Made by a program: the position numbers and the translations under genes
In this document: positions 29,195 to 38,526 of the stretch, piece by piece
How positions within the stretch are numbered: the first letter of the stretch is position 1
How the letters are laid out: every line of letters begins with the position of its first letter
Notes under the pieces: generated by a model
Told to the model about the DNA's origin: nothing
The model's input: the letters and a program-made list of their open reading frames with translations, nothing else
Databases searched by the model: none
Assembly (NCBI RefSeq): GCF_014652795.1
Contig: NZ_BMZM01000004.1
Coordinates: 186,001-250,000 of the forward strand
Origin: Kushneria pakistanensis
Lineage (GTDB): Bacteria; Pseudomonadota; Gammaproteobacteria; Pseudomonadales; Halomonadaceae
DNA: 64,000 bases
Direction of reading: 5' to 3'

Positions 29195-29400
29195 CATGCG
29201 TCTTCGTTGAAAAGGGCGATCTCAAGGCCCACTTAAGAGCATTCTGGCTTTTCCTGATTCGCCACGCGCCTGTCCCTGTAAGGTCTTCGGGGCCAACTCA
29301 CGGGTCGTGCCGGGTCGACTGCGCTACGCTCAACAGCATATTTATTCATGACACATCGCAGGTCGGTCTGCGGTGTCGTCCGGCACTCCGGGATACTCAC

Positions 29401-30339
29401 ATGGCACGGTTAAATCATTACAGCAAGGCGGATCACGCCATCGACTGGCAGCTCGATAGCGTGGTGAATGAACTCAGGGGCGCCCGCGAGCAGTGGCGCG
29501 CCGATCACGGGCGCACCAATGAGTCGGGCGGGCGCAGCCTGCCGTCACGCGAAATCATCAACGAGGTGGTCGAAGCCGTGATCGGAGCCGTCTTCCCCAT
29601 GCGGCTGGGCCCCTCCAATCTGCGCCATCACAGTGAAGACTACTTCGTTGGCTATACGCTGGACGCCGCGCTCAATGCGCTGCTCGATCAGGTGCTGCTC
29701 GAACTGGATCACACGGCCATGCGTCGCGGTGAGGCGCCGCAGGATCACTCCGATCAGGCCATTGCCATCGTGCGCGATTTCGGCGCCATGCTACCGACCA
29801 TTCGCCACTGGCTGGATATCGACATCATGGCCGCCTATCGCGGCGACCCGGCAGCGCGCAGTGTTGATGAAGTGCTTTTATGCTACCCGGGCATCACCGC
29901 GATCATCTATCACCGCCTGGCGCACCAGCTCTACTCGACCGGGGCACCGCTGCTGGCCCGCATGGTGTCGGAGGCGGCACATTCGGCCACGGGCATCGAC
30001 ATCCATCCCGGCGCCAGCATCGGCTCGGGCTTTTTCATCGATCACGGTACCGGTGTGGTCATTGGTGAAACCGCCATTATCGGCGATCGGGTGCGGATCT
30101 ATCAGGCGGTTACCCTGGGTGCCAAGCGCTTTCCGGCCGATGAGACCGGCCAGCTGGAGAAGGGCCATGCCCGCCATCCGATCGTGGAAAACGATGTGGT
30201 CATCTATGCCGGTGCGACCATTCTGGGACGCGTGACGATCGGTCATGACTCGATTATCGGTGGTAATGTCTGGCTGACCCGAAGCGTTGAGCCGCACAGC
30301 AATGTCTCTCAGGCCAGCCTGCAGAAATCGCCCTGCTAG
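29401..30339 (+). CDS. Serine O-acetyltransferase (EpsC/SrpH type)
   Basis: Makes O-acetylserine from serine and acetyl-CoA, the first step of cysteine synthesis. It has 312 residues, with a long helical N-terminal domain (about 1-190) and a C-terminal left-handed beta helix of hexapeptide repeats: DIHPGASIGSGFFIDHGTG, VIGETAIIG and later ATILGRVTIG. The long form matches the SrpH/EpsC group rather than E. coli CysE (273). Catalytic His are in DIHPGA and IDHGTG. Monocistronic. The 206 bases upstream hold no recognised element. Confidence 0.93.
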   Translation: MARLNHYSKADHAIDWQLDSVVNELRGAREQWRADHGRTNESGGRSLPSREIINEVVEAVIGAVFPMRLGPSNLRHHSEDYFVGYTLDAALNALLDQVLLELDHTAMRRGEAPQDHSDQAIAIVRDFGAMLPTIRHWLDIDIMAAYRGDPAARSVDEVLLCYPGITAIIYHRLAHQLYSTGAPLLARMVSEAAHSATGIDIHPGASIGSGFFIDHGTGVVIGETAIIGDRVRIYQAVTLGAKRFPADETGQLEKGHARHPIVENDVVIYAGATILGRVTIGHDSIIGGNVWLTRSVEPHSNVSQASLQKSPC

Positions 30340-30625
30340 GGCGTCTGTGCAACGCGGCTTGCGGGCGCCAGTGGGAAGCCTCGCCAGGCCTGATCGCGCA
30401 ATCGATTCGTGGCGTCTACACTGTCGCTTTTCCGGTACGGCCATGAAGACAGGCTATCCTGAGGACGTGACGTCAATTTGATCAGGTGCCGGCCTTGGTT
30501 TTGAGACCGATGGCCCTCATATCCGTACTGGCCACGGCAGCAGGACGCAGCGCTGGTGGAACATTTGGTCGCCAGCATGGCTGGCGTCGTAATAACACTT
30601 TCTGGAAATGAAGTGAGGTTGGGAT
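30340..30625. other. Intergenic region before the Pmp3-type gene
   Basis: 286 bases with no supported gene and no recognisable terminator for the acetyltransferase gene. A ribosome binding site (GAGG) for the small gene at 30626 lies at its end. I see nothing else. Confidence 0.5.
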
Positions 30626-30784
30626 ATGGATATCGTCAGAATTATTTTTGCCATTTTGCTGCCGCCGGTAGGCGTGTTTCTGCAGGTGGGTCTGGGACTG
30701 CAGTTCTGGGTCAATATCCTGCTGACGTTGTTGGGCTATATTCCCGGGATTATCCACGCCATCTGGATTATCGCGCGTCGTTAA
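30626..30784 (+). CDS. Pmp3/YqaE family small membrane protein
   Basis: A 52-residue, two-helix inner-membrane peptide: MDIVRIIFAILLPPVGVFLQ, then GLGLQFWVNILLTLLGYIPG and a terminal HAIWIIARR. The PPVGVFLQ and GYIPGIIHA blocks are diagnostic of the UPF0057/Pmp3 family, which in yeast and plants influences membrane potential and salt tolerance; bacterial members are stress-linked. GAGG lies about eight bases before the ATG. It is followed by a hairpin and a strong terminator. Confidence 0.93.
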   Translation: MDIVRIIFAILLPPVGVFLQVGLGLQFWVNILLTLLGYIPGIIHAIWIIARR

Positions 30785-30820
30785 TGCCTGCTCACCTCCG
30801 GGTGAGATACTGATTGTTGA

Positions 30821-30851
30821 AAGGGAAGGCCCACCGGGCCTTCCCTTTTTT
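30821..30851 (+). terminator. Intrinsic terminator of the Pmp3-type gene
   Basis: Twelve-pair stem AAGGGAAGGCCC / GGGCCTTCCCTT (30821-30832 and 30836-30847), loop ACC, then T. A smaller hairpin, CTCACC/GGGTGAG, precedes it at 30791-30806. Confidence 0.93.
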
Positions 30852-30956
30852 GTGCGTAATCTCAAAAGACGTTAATGCCTGCAGCAGGCAGGAACCGGCG
30901 GCATCGTATGTCCTACATATAAAGTTCAATGACACATTGTATAGTGGTAGGTCAGA

Positions 30957-30970
30957 TATGATGTATGACA
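30957..30970 (+). promoter_or_regulatory. Operator site A of the acidic-sugar regulon
   Basis: TATGATGTATGACA, 172 bases before the dctP start at 31142. The first 13 bases are identical to four other sites in front of island operons. A TATAGT that could be a -10 box begins 17 bases upstream. AAAGTTCAATG begins exactly 36 bases upstream, as at site C. Confidence 0.75.
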
Positions 30971-31141
30971 AATTTAACCCCAGCCATGCCGTTCCCGTTC
31001 GTGCGGCTTCTCCTATTCGGCAGGCGGCAAATCTCTGATAACCCGCTGCAACCCCCTGACATGGCTACCTTTCTGCCCAGCGTGATGGGAACAACGCTGC
31101 CCGGCGAAATGCTTGATTACTCACCGTTAGGAGAGCATGTC

Positions 31142-32140
31142 ATGTCGATTGGATATTCCCTGAATCCTGTTCATTGTCTGCAGGCTGCTGCCGTTGTCGG
31201 CATGCTGGCTGCCATGACGATGCCGGCACAGGCTGATAACTGGCGCGGCTGGAACGTGCATCCGCAGGGTTACCCCAACAGTGAGGCGCTTGACAGCTTC
31301 GTCAAGGAGGTCACCGACAAGACCGACGGGCGCGTCAAGGCGAAGATCTTTCACAACGGTGTACTGGGAGATCAGCCCGATGCCATCGAACAGACCCGTA
31401 GCGGTGCCCTGAATTTCGCCAACTTCAACATGGGGCCGATGGGGCCGATCGTGCCGGAAACCAACGTGCTGTCGCTGCCGTTTCTGTTCAAGGACATTGA
31501 CGCCATGCACAAGGTCATGGATGGCGAGATCGGCCAGCGTTTTGCTGACGCGCTGGAAAGGAAAAACCTGATCGCCCTGTCCTGGTTCGATTCGGGCGCA
31601 CGCAGCGTCTACAACACCAAAAGGGCCATCAATGAGCCCGAGGACATGCAGGGGCTCAAGGTTCGGGTCATGAACAATGACCTCTACGTGGAGATGATCG
31701 ACGCGCTGGGTGGCAATGCCACGCCCATGGCCTATGGTGAGGTGTATCAGTCGCTCAAGACCGGCGTACTCGATGGCGCTGAAAACAACTTTCCCTCCTT
31801 TGAGTCCAGCGGTCATGACGAGATTGCCAAATATTTCTCCGAGACCGAGCACCTGATCCTGCCCGAGTGTCTGTGTATCGCCAAGCGTAGCTGGGACAAG
31901 CTGTCCGATCAGGATCAAAGGATCGTGCGTCAGGCAGCACTTGATGCCGCTACCCTGCAGCGCCAGCTCTGGCAGGAAAGCTCGAAGCAGAGTCGCGAGG
32001 ACGTCATTGCCGCCGGTGTAGAAATCAATGAAGTGGACAAGCCGGCCTTCCAGGCAAAAATGGAGCCGATCTACGCCGCCTTTGTCAAAAAACATCCCGA
32101 TCTTGAGCCCCTGCTCAACGATATTCGCAACGCACAGTAA
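31142..32140 (+). CDS. TRAP transporter solute-binding protein (DctP type), system 1
   Basis: Periplasmic receptor, 332 residues with signal peptide (cleavage probably after MPAQA). The family core is present, including the conserved arginine block GLKVRVMNND that salt-bridges a substrate carboxylate and the GVLDGAENN segment shared with uronate-type receptors. ATG 31142 is chosen for the TTAGGAG upstream; the frame is open further back but without a signal sequence. With the DctQ and DctM genes that follow it makes a complete TRAP importer. The operator upstream ties it to the uronate/aldarate regulon. Substrate inferred to be a uronate or similar sugar acid, not proven. Confidence 0.9.
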   Translation: MSIGYSLNPVHCLQAAAVVGMLAAMTMPAQADNWRGWNVHPQGYPNSEALDSFVKEVTDKTDGRVKAKIFHNGVLGDQPDAIEQTRSGALNFANFNMGPMGPIVPETNVLSLPFLFKDIDAMHKVMDGEIGQRFADALERKNLIALSWFDSGARSVYNTKRAINEPEDMQGLKVRVMNNDLYVEMIDALGGNATPMAYGEVYQSLKTGVLDGAENNFPSFESSGHDEIAKYFSETEHLILPECLCIAKRSWDKLSDQDQRIVRQAALDAATLQRQLWQESSKQSREDVIAAGVEINEVDKPAFQAKMEPIYAAFVKKHPDLEPLLNDIRNAQ

Positions 32141-32213
32141 AACAACAACAGCGAAGGGCGCGCGTTACTCCCGAAGATGACAGGGGTAATGCGTGCCCGG
32201 GAGTCTCCCCACC

Positions 32214-32747
32214 ATGAATCGTTCTACCGACCAGATCGAAGACATACCCCAAAAGCGATCGAGCACAGGCGTTGCAGGACGCATTCTCGATGGACTGGCC
32301 CATCTGTGCATCATGATCTCCGGTGCGCTGCTGGTGTTTCTGATCGTCTCGTTTGGCTGGCTGGTCTACGGCCGCTATGTACTCAACAACACGCCGACCT
32401 GGGTCGAGCAGTCCGCGCTGCTCATCGTGGTGTATATCACCTGCCTGGGCGCTGCCGCGGGAGTGCGTCACAACACGCACCTGAGCATCGACATGGTGCG
32501 TGAGGCGCTGCCGGCAGTGCCGCGGGCCATCATGTGTCATGTCGCCGATCTTTTCGTACTCGTCTTTGGCGTCTTCATGGCATGGCAGGGCACCAATCTG
32601 GTGCTGGATAACATGACCCGCGCGATTCCAATGATCGGGCTGTCGGAAAGCTGGCGGGCCGCACCGCTGGCCATCTGCGGGGTGCTGATGGTGCTGTTCG
32701 CCGGCGCCAATATCGTTGAGCGCCTTACCCATACCACAAGGGTGTAA
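32214..32747 (+). CDS. TRAP transporter small permease (DctQ type), system 1
   Basis: Four-helix membrane subunit of 177 residues that links receptor and large permease. The hydrophobic segments and the family block FGWLVYGRYVLNNTPTWVEQ, with the later GAAAGVRHNTHLSID, are clear. ATG 32214 is preferred to an in-frame GTG at 32193; GGGAG lies upstream. It lies 73 bases after dctP and five bases before dctM. Confidence 0.9.
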   Translation: MNRSTDQIEDIPQKRSSTGVAGRILDGLAHLCIMISGALLVFLIVSFGWLVYGRYVLNNTPTWVEQSALLIVVYITCLGAAAGVRHNTHLSIDMVREALPAVPRAIMCHVADLFVLVFGVFMAWQGTNLVLDNMTRAIPMIGLSESWRAAPLAICGVLMVLFAGANIVERLTHTTRV

Positions 32748-32752
32748 ACAGC

Positions 32753-34033
32753 ATGGGCCTGATGATCCTGTTTGGTGTTTTCTTTATCGGTCTGGTGGTT
32801 GGCGCGCCGGTAGCCTTTGCCGTGGGGCTGGCCGCCGTGGTGACCTTCCTGTATGAGGGGTTGCCACTCTTTGTCGGCTTTCAGCGCATTCTCTCCGGCA
32901 TCTCGGTGTTTTCACTGCTGGCGATCCCGTTTTTCATCTTTGCCGGCGAGCTGATGCTCCACGGCGGTATCTCCGACCGGCTGGTGCGGCTGGCCTCGGC
33001 CGCCGTCGGGCGCGTCCGCGGTGGCCTGGGGCTGGTCAACGTCAGCTCCTCGATGTTGTTCGGCGGGATTTCCGGCTCGGCCGTGGCCGACACTTCAGCA
33101 CTGGGTTCGATTCTGATTCCGGTCATGAAGGAGAAGGGCTACGACGCCGATTACGCCGTCAACGTGACGGTGACGTCCTCGATTGCTGGCGTCGTCATTC
33201 CTCCCAGCCACAACATGATTCTCTACGCCGTCGCGGCGGGCGGCGGTATTTCGGTGACCCAGCTGTTCATCGCCGGCGTGGTGCCGGGCATCCTGATGTG
33301 CGTGGCGCTGGCCGTGGCCGCCTACGTGGTGGCGGTCAAGCGGGGCTATCCGGCCGAGACCTTCCCGGGCTGGCGCGCCCTGTTGATCAGTCTGGTGGCC
33401 GCGCTACCAGGGCTGATGACAGCGATCATCATTGTCGGCGGGGTACTCTCGGGCATTCTGACCGTGACTGAATCGGGCGCCTTTGGTGCCATCTACGCCA
33501 TCGTGGTGACGGCACTGGTGTATCGCGAGCTGCGCTGGGACAACTTCAAGAAAGCGGTCTATCAATCAGTGCGCACCACCTCGCTGGTCATGATTCTGGT
33601 CGGCTGCGCCTCGGCGTTCTCCTATCTGCTGGCGCTCTACAGTGTGCCGGAGCTTTTGACCGATCTGCTGATGGGGATCTCCGATAATCCGCTTGTGATC
33701 CTCCTGTTGCTCAACGTGACCCTGTTGGCGCTGGGCATGATCATGGACATGGCGGCGCTGATCCTGATCTGCACGCCGATCTTTCTGCCGATCGCGATGC
33801 AGTTCGGCATGGACCCCATCCAGTTTGGCGTCGTCATGATGATCAACCTGGGCATGGGACTTTGCACGCCACCGGTCGGGGCCTGTCTGTTCGTGGGCAG
33901 CGTCATCGGCAAGATCAAGATGGAGCACGCCGTGCGCACCATCTGGCCGTTCTATCTGGCGCTCTTTGCCGTGCTGATGCTGGTGACCTACGTCCCCATG
34001 GTCTCCATGTGGTTGCCCGGGCTGATCGAATAG
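32753..34033 (+). CDS. TRAP transporter large permease (DctM type), system 1
   Basis: Ion-coupled transport subunit of 426 residues with about twelve hydrophobic segments. Typical DctM blocks are AIPFFIFAGELMLHGGISDRL, SGSAVADTSALGSI and, near the end, NLGMGLCTPPVGACLFVG. Sodium-driven in characterised members, which suits a halophile. Last gene of the operon, followed by a bidirectional terminator. Confidence 0.94.
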   Translation: MGLMILFGVFFIGLVVGAPVAFAVGLAAVVTFLYEGLPLFVGFQRILSGISVFSLLAIPFFIFAGELMLHGGISDRLVRLASAAVGRVRGGLGLVNVSSSMLFGGISGSAVADTSALGSILIPVMKEKGYDADYAVNVTVTSSIAGVVIPPSHNMILYAVAAGGGISVTQLFIAGVVPGILMCVALAVAAYVVAVKRGYPAETFPGWRALLISLVAALPGLMTAIIIVGGVLSGILTVTESGAFGAIYAIVVTALVYRELRWDNFKKAVYQSVRTTSLVMILVGCASAFSYLLALYSVPELLTDLLMGISDNPLVILLLLNVTLLALGMIMDMAALILICTPIFLPIAMQFGMDPIQFGVVMMINLGMGLCTPPVGACLFVGSVIGKIKMEHAVRTIWPFYLALFAVLMLVTYVPMVSMWLPGLIE

Positions 34034-34067
34034 CCCCCTGACATCTTGATGACAGTACTTCGACGAC

Positions 34068-34099
34068 AAAAAAGAGGCTTTTCAAAAGCCTCTTTTTTT
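34068..34099. terminator. Bidirectional terminator between dctM and the GH31 gene
   Basis: AAAAAAGAGGCTTT (34068-34081) pairs with AAAGCCTCTTTTTT (34085-34098) around loop TCA, with a T-run on each strand. It can end the plus-strand TRAP operon and the minus-strand GH31 operon. Confidence 0.93.
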
Positions 34100-34155
34100 A
34101 TGCCGGGTTTATGGCGGGAATTTATGACGAGAACCTGCCCTGTGAGCGAACGTTA

Positions 34156-36531
34156 TCAGGGCAAAAGCGGCACCGACGCATCGGCAGCGATCTGCTGACC
34201 ATTGACGATCAGCGTACGCCGGTCACCGGTGGGCACCTCGATGCGAAGCTCGTGATAGGCCGGACGATAGTGGCCCCGGGTCTGCCAGTCGAGATGAATG
34301 CTGTCATCGTCGCAGACCAGCTCCAGCGTCATGACCAGTGCGCCCGGCCCCTGATCGAGATGACTTTCGCCATCGTCATCGAAAACCGTGACAGTGCGCT
34401 GGCCCTGTTGGGCAAAGGGGTACACGCGCAGGGCGCGAACATCGTCGCGCTCGGCATCGACATGGGCGATACGCTCGGAGGTGGGAATGACAGTGCCGGC
34501 ACGGACAAAAAGCGGCAGGTGCTCAAGCGGGGCATCCACCGTAATGGTCGTGCCGGGGGCGAAGTGCTGATCTCCCCCGAAGGTGTACCAGCCATCATGA
34601 TTGTCCGGCAGATAGAGCGTACGTTCGCGCGCGTCCTGTTCCATGACCGTGGCGACCAGCAGATCACGACCGAGCAGAAACTCATCGTTTTCCTCAAACG
34701 TCTGCGCGTCATGTTCATGATCCAGCAGGGTCGGGCGGATCATTGGTTCATGCGCCTCATGAGCCTGCCATAGCAGGGTGTAGAGATAGGGCAGCAGGCG
34801 ATAGCGCAGCTCGATGGCCTGGCGCACGGCGTCTACGGCTTCCGGGTACATCCAGGGCTCGTTGACCGTGCCGTCATCGTTCCATGAATGAATGGTGAAG
34901 CGCGGATGCATGACGCCATTTTGCACCCAGCGAATGAAGAGTTCGGCATCCGGGCGGGGGCCGGCAAAGCCGCCCACATCGTGACCGATATTGGAGATGC
35001 CGCTCAGCGAAAGCCCCAGCCCCATGCGCTGGTTGTAGCGCAGCGTGCGCCATTCGGTGCGGTTGTCTCCCGTCCATGTCTGGGCATAGCGCTGAAGTCC
35101 CGGCCCACCCGAGCGCGTGATCAGAAAAGGGCGCTTGTCCGGCGCATGCCGGGCCTGGGCGTCATGAGATGCACGCACCATCAAAAGCGACAGTACCGGC
35201 TTGGCGACCGAGGCGGTCAGCGGGGTGCCAAACCCTGCCAGTCGCGCCTGCTGGTCGATGATCTGAAACTCGTTGTTGTCGTTCCAGCTGCTGTCGATGC
35301 CCAGCTCCAGCAGCTGCTTTTGCAGGTTGTCCTGCCACCACTGCTGGGTCGCCGGATTGGTGAAATCCAGATGCGAGCCATCAGCGTCCCAGAACGGCGA
35401 GATTTCCGGCGTGCCGGTGTCGGAATCGGCAACGAACAGCCCCTTGTCGGCAACCTCGTTATAGGCCGGATGATCCGTCAGCAGACAGGGCTTGATATTG
35501 GCGATCACCCGCATGCCGGCATCATGAAAGCGCTTTACCATGGCTTCGGGCGAGGGGACCTTGTCACGGTTCCAGGTGAAGACATAGCGCTTGGCACCGA
35601 TCGACGAGTAGCCCGAGGAGAGCTGGAACGAGTCGCAGGGGATGGCGTGCTGCTGACACAGGTCAACGAATTCGCCGAGCCGCTCCTGGGCGTTGGGGGC
35701 GTCAGTGTAGTGCATGGTCGAACCCGAATAGCCCAGTGACCATTTCGGGCCGAAGGCGACCCCGCCGGTGAGTCGGGTAAACTCCTTGACCACATCCAGC
35801 ATGGCCGGGCCGAGCAGAAACCACATGTCGAGATCGCCGTCCTCGGCGCGAAACGCACGATAGGGCGGGTGATAGTTGTCGAGCTCGTTGCCCAGATCAA
35901 AACGCGAGGTCGAGAGGTTGTCGTAGAAAATGCCGTAGGAAAGGCCCTCGGCTGTGCGGGTAATCGTAAAGGGAATGTGCTTGTACAGTGGGTCGGTACG
36001 GTCGGCGCGATAGCCCATGGCATCGAGCGTTCGCATTTCAAAACGTCGGCCGGAACGCTCCAGATCGCCGCTTTTTTCGCCCAGTCCGTAGTAGCGCTCC
36101 TCATTATTGCGGGCCATGTAGTGCTCGACGCCTGAGCCATGACGCGCTACGGCAATGCCGCCGGTGGATCGATCCCGGGCCAGGGTGATCCACTGGCCCT
36201 GATGGCGCACCGCCCACTCCAGTCGCAGGGGGCGGCGGACGGTCAGGCGCAGGTTCTCCATTTCAACGACGAGGCCATCGGCGGTCTCTTCCCAGCGCCA
36301 CGGCGGCGTATCGAATCCTTCAGTGGAGAGACGATTGCGCCCCTCGCGAGCGAGATCACCGTGCGGGTCGATCGACCAGGTGTTGGCGGGGTTGGGATGT
36401 TCAGGGCGATAAAGGAAGACACGGACGATATTCGAGGCCATTGGGAAAAGCACCATATGGTGCTTGCCGGTCTCGAGCACGAGGCGATCTTCCATGACGT
36501 CGTGAAGTGACCAGTCGGATAGAAAGCGCAT
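34156..36531 (-). CDS. Glycoside hydrolase family 31 (alpha-glycosidase), cytoplasmic
   Basis: Retaining alpha-glycosidase, 791 residues. The nucleophile is Asp418 in SSWNDNNEF and the acid/base Asp489 in TWTGDNRTEW; the RPFLITRSG and GHDVGGFAGP blocks are also family-typical. There is no signal peptide, so it works on something already imported. It starts ten bases after the stop of a TRAP DctM gene, in one operon with dctQM. A TRAP porter normally carries organic or sugar acids, so the substrate may be an alpha-linked glycoside bearing a carboxylate. Exact specificity (glucosidase, xylosidase, galactosidase or uronide-related) cannot be read from sequence. Confidence 0.9.
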   Translation of the reverse strand: MRFLSDWSLHDVMEDRLVLETGKHHMVLFPMASNIVRVFLYRPEHPNPANTWSIDPHGDLAREGRNRLSTEGFDTPPWRWEETADGLVVEMENLRLTVRRPLRLEWAVRHQGQWITLARDRSTGGIAVARHGSGVEHYMARNNEERYYGLGEKSGDLERSGRRFEMRTLDAMGYRADRTDPLYKHIPFTITRTAEGLSYGIFYDNLSTSRFDLGNELDNYHPPYRAFRAEDGDLDMWFLLGPAMLDVVKEFTRLTGGVAFGPKWSLGYSGSTMHYTDAPNAQERLGEFVDLCQQHAIPCDSFQLSSGYSSIGAKRYVFTWNRDKVPSPEAMVKRFHDAGMRVIANIKPCLLTDHPAYNEVADKGLFVADSDTGTPEISPFWDADGSHLDFTNPATQQWWQDNLQKQLLELGIDSSWNDNNEFQIIDQQARLAGFGTPLTASVAKPVLSLLMVRASHDAQARHAPDKRPFLITRSGGPGLQRYAQTWTGDNRTEWRTLRYNQRMGLGLSLSGISNIGHDVGGFAGPRPDAELFIRWVQNGVMHPRFTIHSWNDDGTVNEPWMYPEAVDAVRQAIELRYRLLPYLYTLLWQAHEAHEPMIRPTLLDHEHDAQTFEENDEFLLGRDLLVATVMEQDARERTLYLPDNHDGWYTFGGDQHFAPGTTITVDAPLEHLPLFVRAGTVIPTSERIAHVDAERDDVRALRVYPFAQQGQRTVTVFDDDGESHLDQGPGALVMTLELVCDDDSIHLDWQTRGHYRPAYHELRIEVPTGDRRTLIVNGQQIAADASVPLLP

Positions 36532-36541
36532 GTTGACCTCG

Positions 36542-37837
36542 TTAATTCAAAAGCAGGTTGGGCAGCGCAAGGCTGATCTGGGGGATATAGGTAATCAGAA
36601 GCAGCATCGCCAACAGTACAAAAAACATCGGAATCAGCGGTCGCACGACGCTGCTGATCGGCACGCCGGCAATGGAGCTGCCCACAAAAAGCGCACTCCC
36701 TACGGGCGGGGTGCAGATACCGATACACAGATTGAACGTCAGCACCACGCCGAAATGGACGGGGTCCATGCCGAACTGGGTAACAATTGGCAAGAAGATC
36801 GGGGTGAAAATCAAAAGCGCCGGGGTGATGTCCATGAACATGCCGATACACAGAATCACCAGGTTGATCAAAAGCAGAATCACCAGTGGATTATCGGAAA
36901 GACCCAGCAACAAATCGGAAAGTTGCTGGGGAATGCTTTCAAGCGACATCGACCAGGACATGGCACCGGAGACCGCAATCAACGGCAGCACGATGGCCGT
37001 GGTCATGGCTGCATCCAGCACAATGGTCGGCAGGGTGCGAAAGGTGACGGTGCGATAGATGGCCATGGTCAGCACCAGCGTATACACCACCGCAATGGCC
37101 GAGGCCTCGGTCGCGGTAAAGACGCCCGTGATGATGCCGCCAATCACGATGATCATCAGCAGCACCGAGGGAATGGCGTGTAACAGTGTGGTCACGACGT
37201 CCTTGCCGGTAGGGCGTGAAGAGGTCGGATAGCCGCGGCGTTTGGCAATCACACCGGCCACCACCATGAGCCCCAGACCCATCAGAAGACCAGGCAGATA
37301 GCCGGCCACAAACAGCGCCGCAATGGAGGTGCCGCCGGACACCAGCGAGTAGACGATAAAGGTAGAGCTTGGGGGAATGAGAAGCCCTGCCGGGCTGGAG
37401 GCAATATTGACGGCTGCAGCGTAGCCGGGCTCGTAGCCCTCGCGCTTTTGCAGCGGGGTCATGACGCTGCCAACAGCGGCGCAGGAAGCCACGGCCGAGC
37501 CCGAGATGGAACCAAACAGCATGTTGGCGACCACGTTGCAATGCGCCAGGCCGCCCGGCAGGCGCCCCACGATCAGTCTGGCCAGGTCGATCAGGCGGAT
37601 GGCAATACCGCCGTGGTTCATCAGACTGCCGGCCAGAATGAAAAAGGGAATCGCCAGCAGCGTAAAGCTGTCCAGCCCTGCCAGCATGCGCTGAGCCACG
37701 ACATAAGCACTGGTATCCAGCGAGAAGGCAGTGCACAGCGTGGCAAGCGATGCCAGGCCAATGGCATAGATAATGGGCAGGCCCAGCATCATTAAAAGAA
37801 AAAACGTCCCGAACAGGAGGGCGGCTTCGATCACCAT
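36542..37837 (-). CDS. TRAP transporter large permease (DctM type), system 2
   Basis: Membrane subunit of 431 residues with the DctM signatures AIPFFILAGSLMNHGGIAIRL, SGSAVASCAAVGSVM and LCIGICTPPVGSALFVG. Its ATG overlaps the stop of dctQ by a few bases. Downstream it is followed closely by the GH31 gene. The matching receptor gene is transcribed in the opposite direction at 38527. Confidence 0.93.
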   Translation of the reverse strand: MVIEAALLFGTFFLLMMLGLPIIYAIGLASLATLCTAFSLDTSAYVVAQRMLAGLDSFTLLAIPFFILAGSLMNHGGIAIRLIDLARLIVGRLPGGLAHCNVVANMLFGSISGSAVASCAAVGSVMTPLQKREGYEPGYAAAVNIASSPAGLLIPPSSTFIVYSLVSGGTSIAALFVAGYLPGLLMGLGLMVVAGVIAKRRGYPTSSRPTGKDVVTTLLHAIPSVLLMIIVIGGIITGVFTATEASAIAVVYTLVLTMAIYRTVTFRTLPTIVLDAAMTTAIVLPLIAVSGAMSWSMSLESIPQQLSDLLLGLSDNPLVILLLINLVILCIGMFMDITPALLIFTPIFLPIVTQFGMDPVHFGVVLTFNLCIGICTPPVGSALFVGSSIAGVPISSVVRPLIPMFFVLLAMLLLITYIPQISLALPNLLLN

Positions 37838-38373
37838 GATGTGTCACCTTCCTTTGGGGTTGGCATATCCCTTGACCCGGCAAGCCGCAGCATCTGCAGA
37901 CAGGCATGAAAAGCGATAAAGGTACCGGATAACGGCAGTGCCAGATAAATCCAGCCCATGTACCAGCCCAGAACGGGCGTGGTCTGCGCGGTTGAAAGCG
38001 TCGTCACGACCAGGCTTCCACCGCCATAGACCATGATGTAGCCGGCAAAAAACAACACCAGCAGCTGAAGAAAGCACAGAAGCCATCGCCTGGCGGGCCA
38101 GGCAAGTGCTTCAGGAAGCAGGTCAATGGAAAGGTGGCGCATTCTGCCCGAGGCGTAGGCCGCACCCAAAAGCCCCAGCCAGATCAGGGCAAAGCGGGCC
38201 ATTTCATCAGTGGCAGTGGTCGGGGTATCGGTAAGATAGCGACTACCGACTTGGACGGTCACCACTACCACCAGCAGGAAGAAAAGAACGATCAGCATTG
38301 CGCCCAGAAGACGGTCAAGAAAGGATGACACCCTGTTCAATGCGAGAAGAAATCCCTGAGAAGAGGGCATCAA
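37831..38373 (-). CDS. TRAP transporter small permease (DctQ type), system 2
   Basis: Four-helix membrane subunit of 180 residues with the block VQVGSRYLTDTPTTATDEMA and a basic N-terminal stretch. A strong GGAGGAG precedes the ATG, and operator site B starts 13 bases upstream of the ATG, next to this ribosome binding site. First gene of the dctQ-dctM-GH31 operon. Confidence 0.9.
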   Translation of the reverse strand: MMPSSQGFLLALNRVSSFLDRLLGAMLIVLFFLLVVVVTVQVGSRYLTDTPTTATDEMARFALIWLGLLGAAYASGRMRHLSIDLLPEALAWPARRWLLCFLQLLVLFFAGYIMVYGGGSLVVTTLSTAQTTPVLGWYMGWIYLALPLSGTFIAFHACLQMLRLAGSRDMPTPKEGDTSW

Positions 38374-38385
38374 ATCTCCTCCTTG

Positions 38386-38398
38386 TATGATGTATGAC
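38386..38398 (+). promoter_or_regulatory. Operator site B, shared by the divergent TRAP system 2 promoters
   Basis: TATGATGTATGAC in the 153-base gap between dctQ (minus) and dctP (plus). It is close enough to the dctQ start to overlap its promoter or 5' leader and lies 129 bases before dctP. Confidence 0.72.
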
Positions 38399-38526
38399 CT
38401 TGACGGTTAAAGTCAGCATGTCGCTATCTTATTCCTTCAGCAACCTGGACATTGGTCGCTTTGACGCCAGTCGTTGCGCCTGATTAGCTTTCGAAAAATG
38501 GTGGCAATGTTCAGGAGTTCGGCCGC

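Noticed and set aside
38386-38398. Reading TATGATGTATGAC as an ordinary palindromic GntR site
   Set aside because: Comparing the 13 bases with their reverse complement leaves only the ends matching. The repeat is direct, not inverted, so I did not call it a palindrome.
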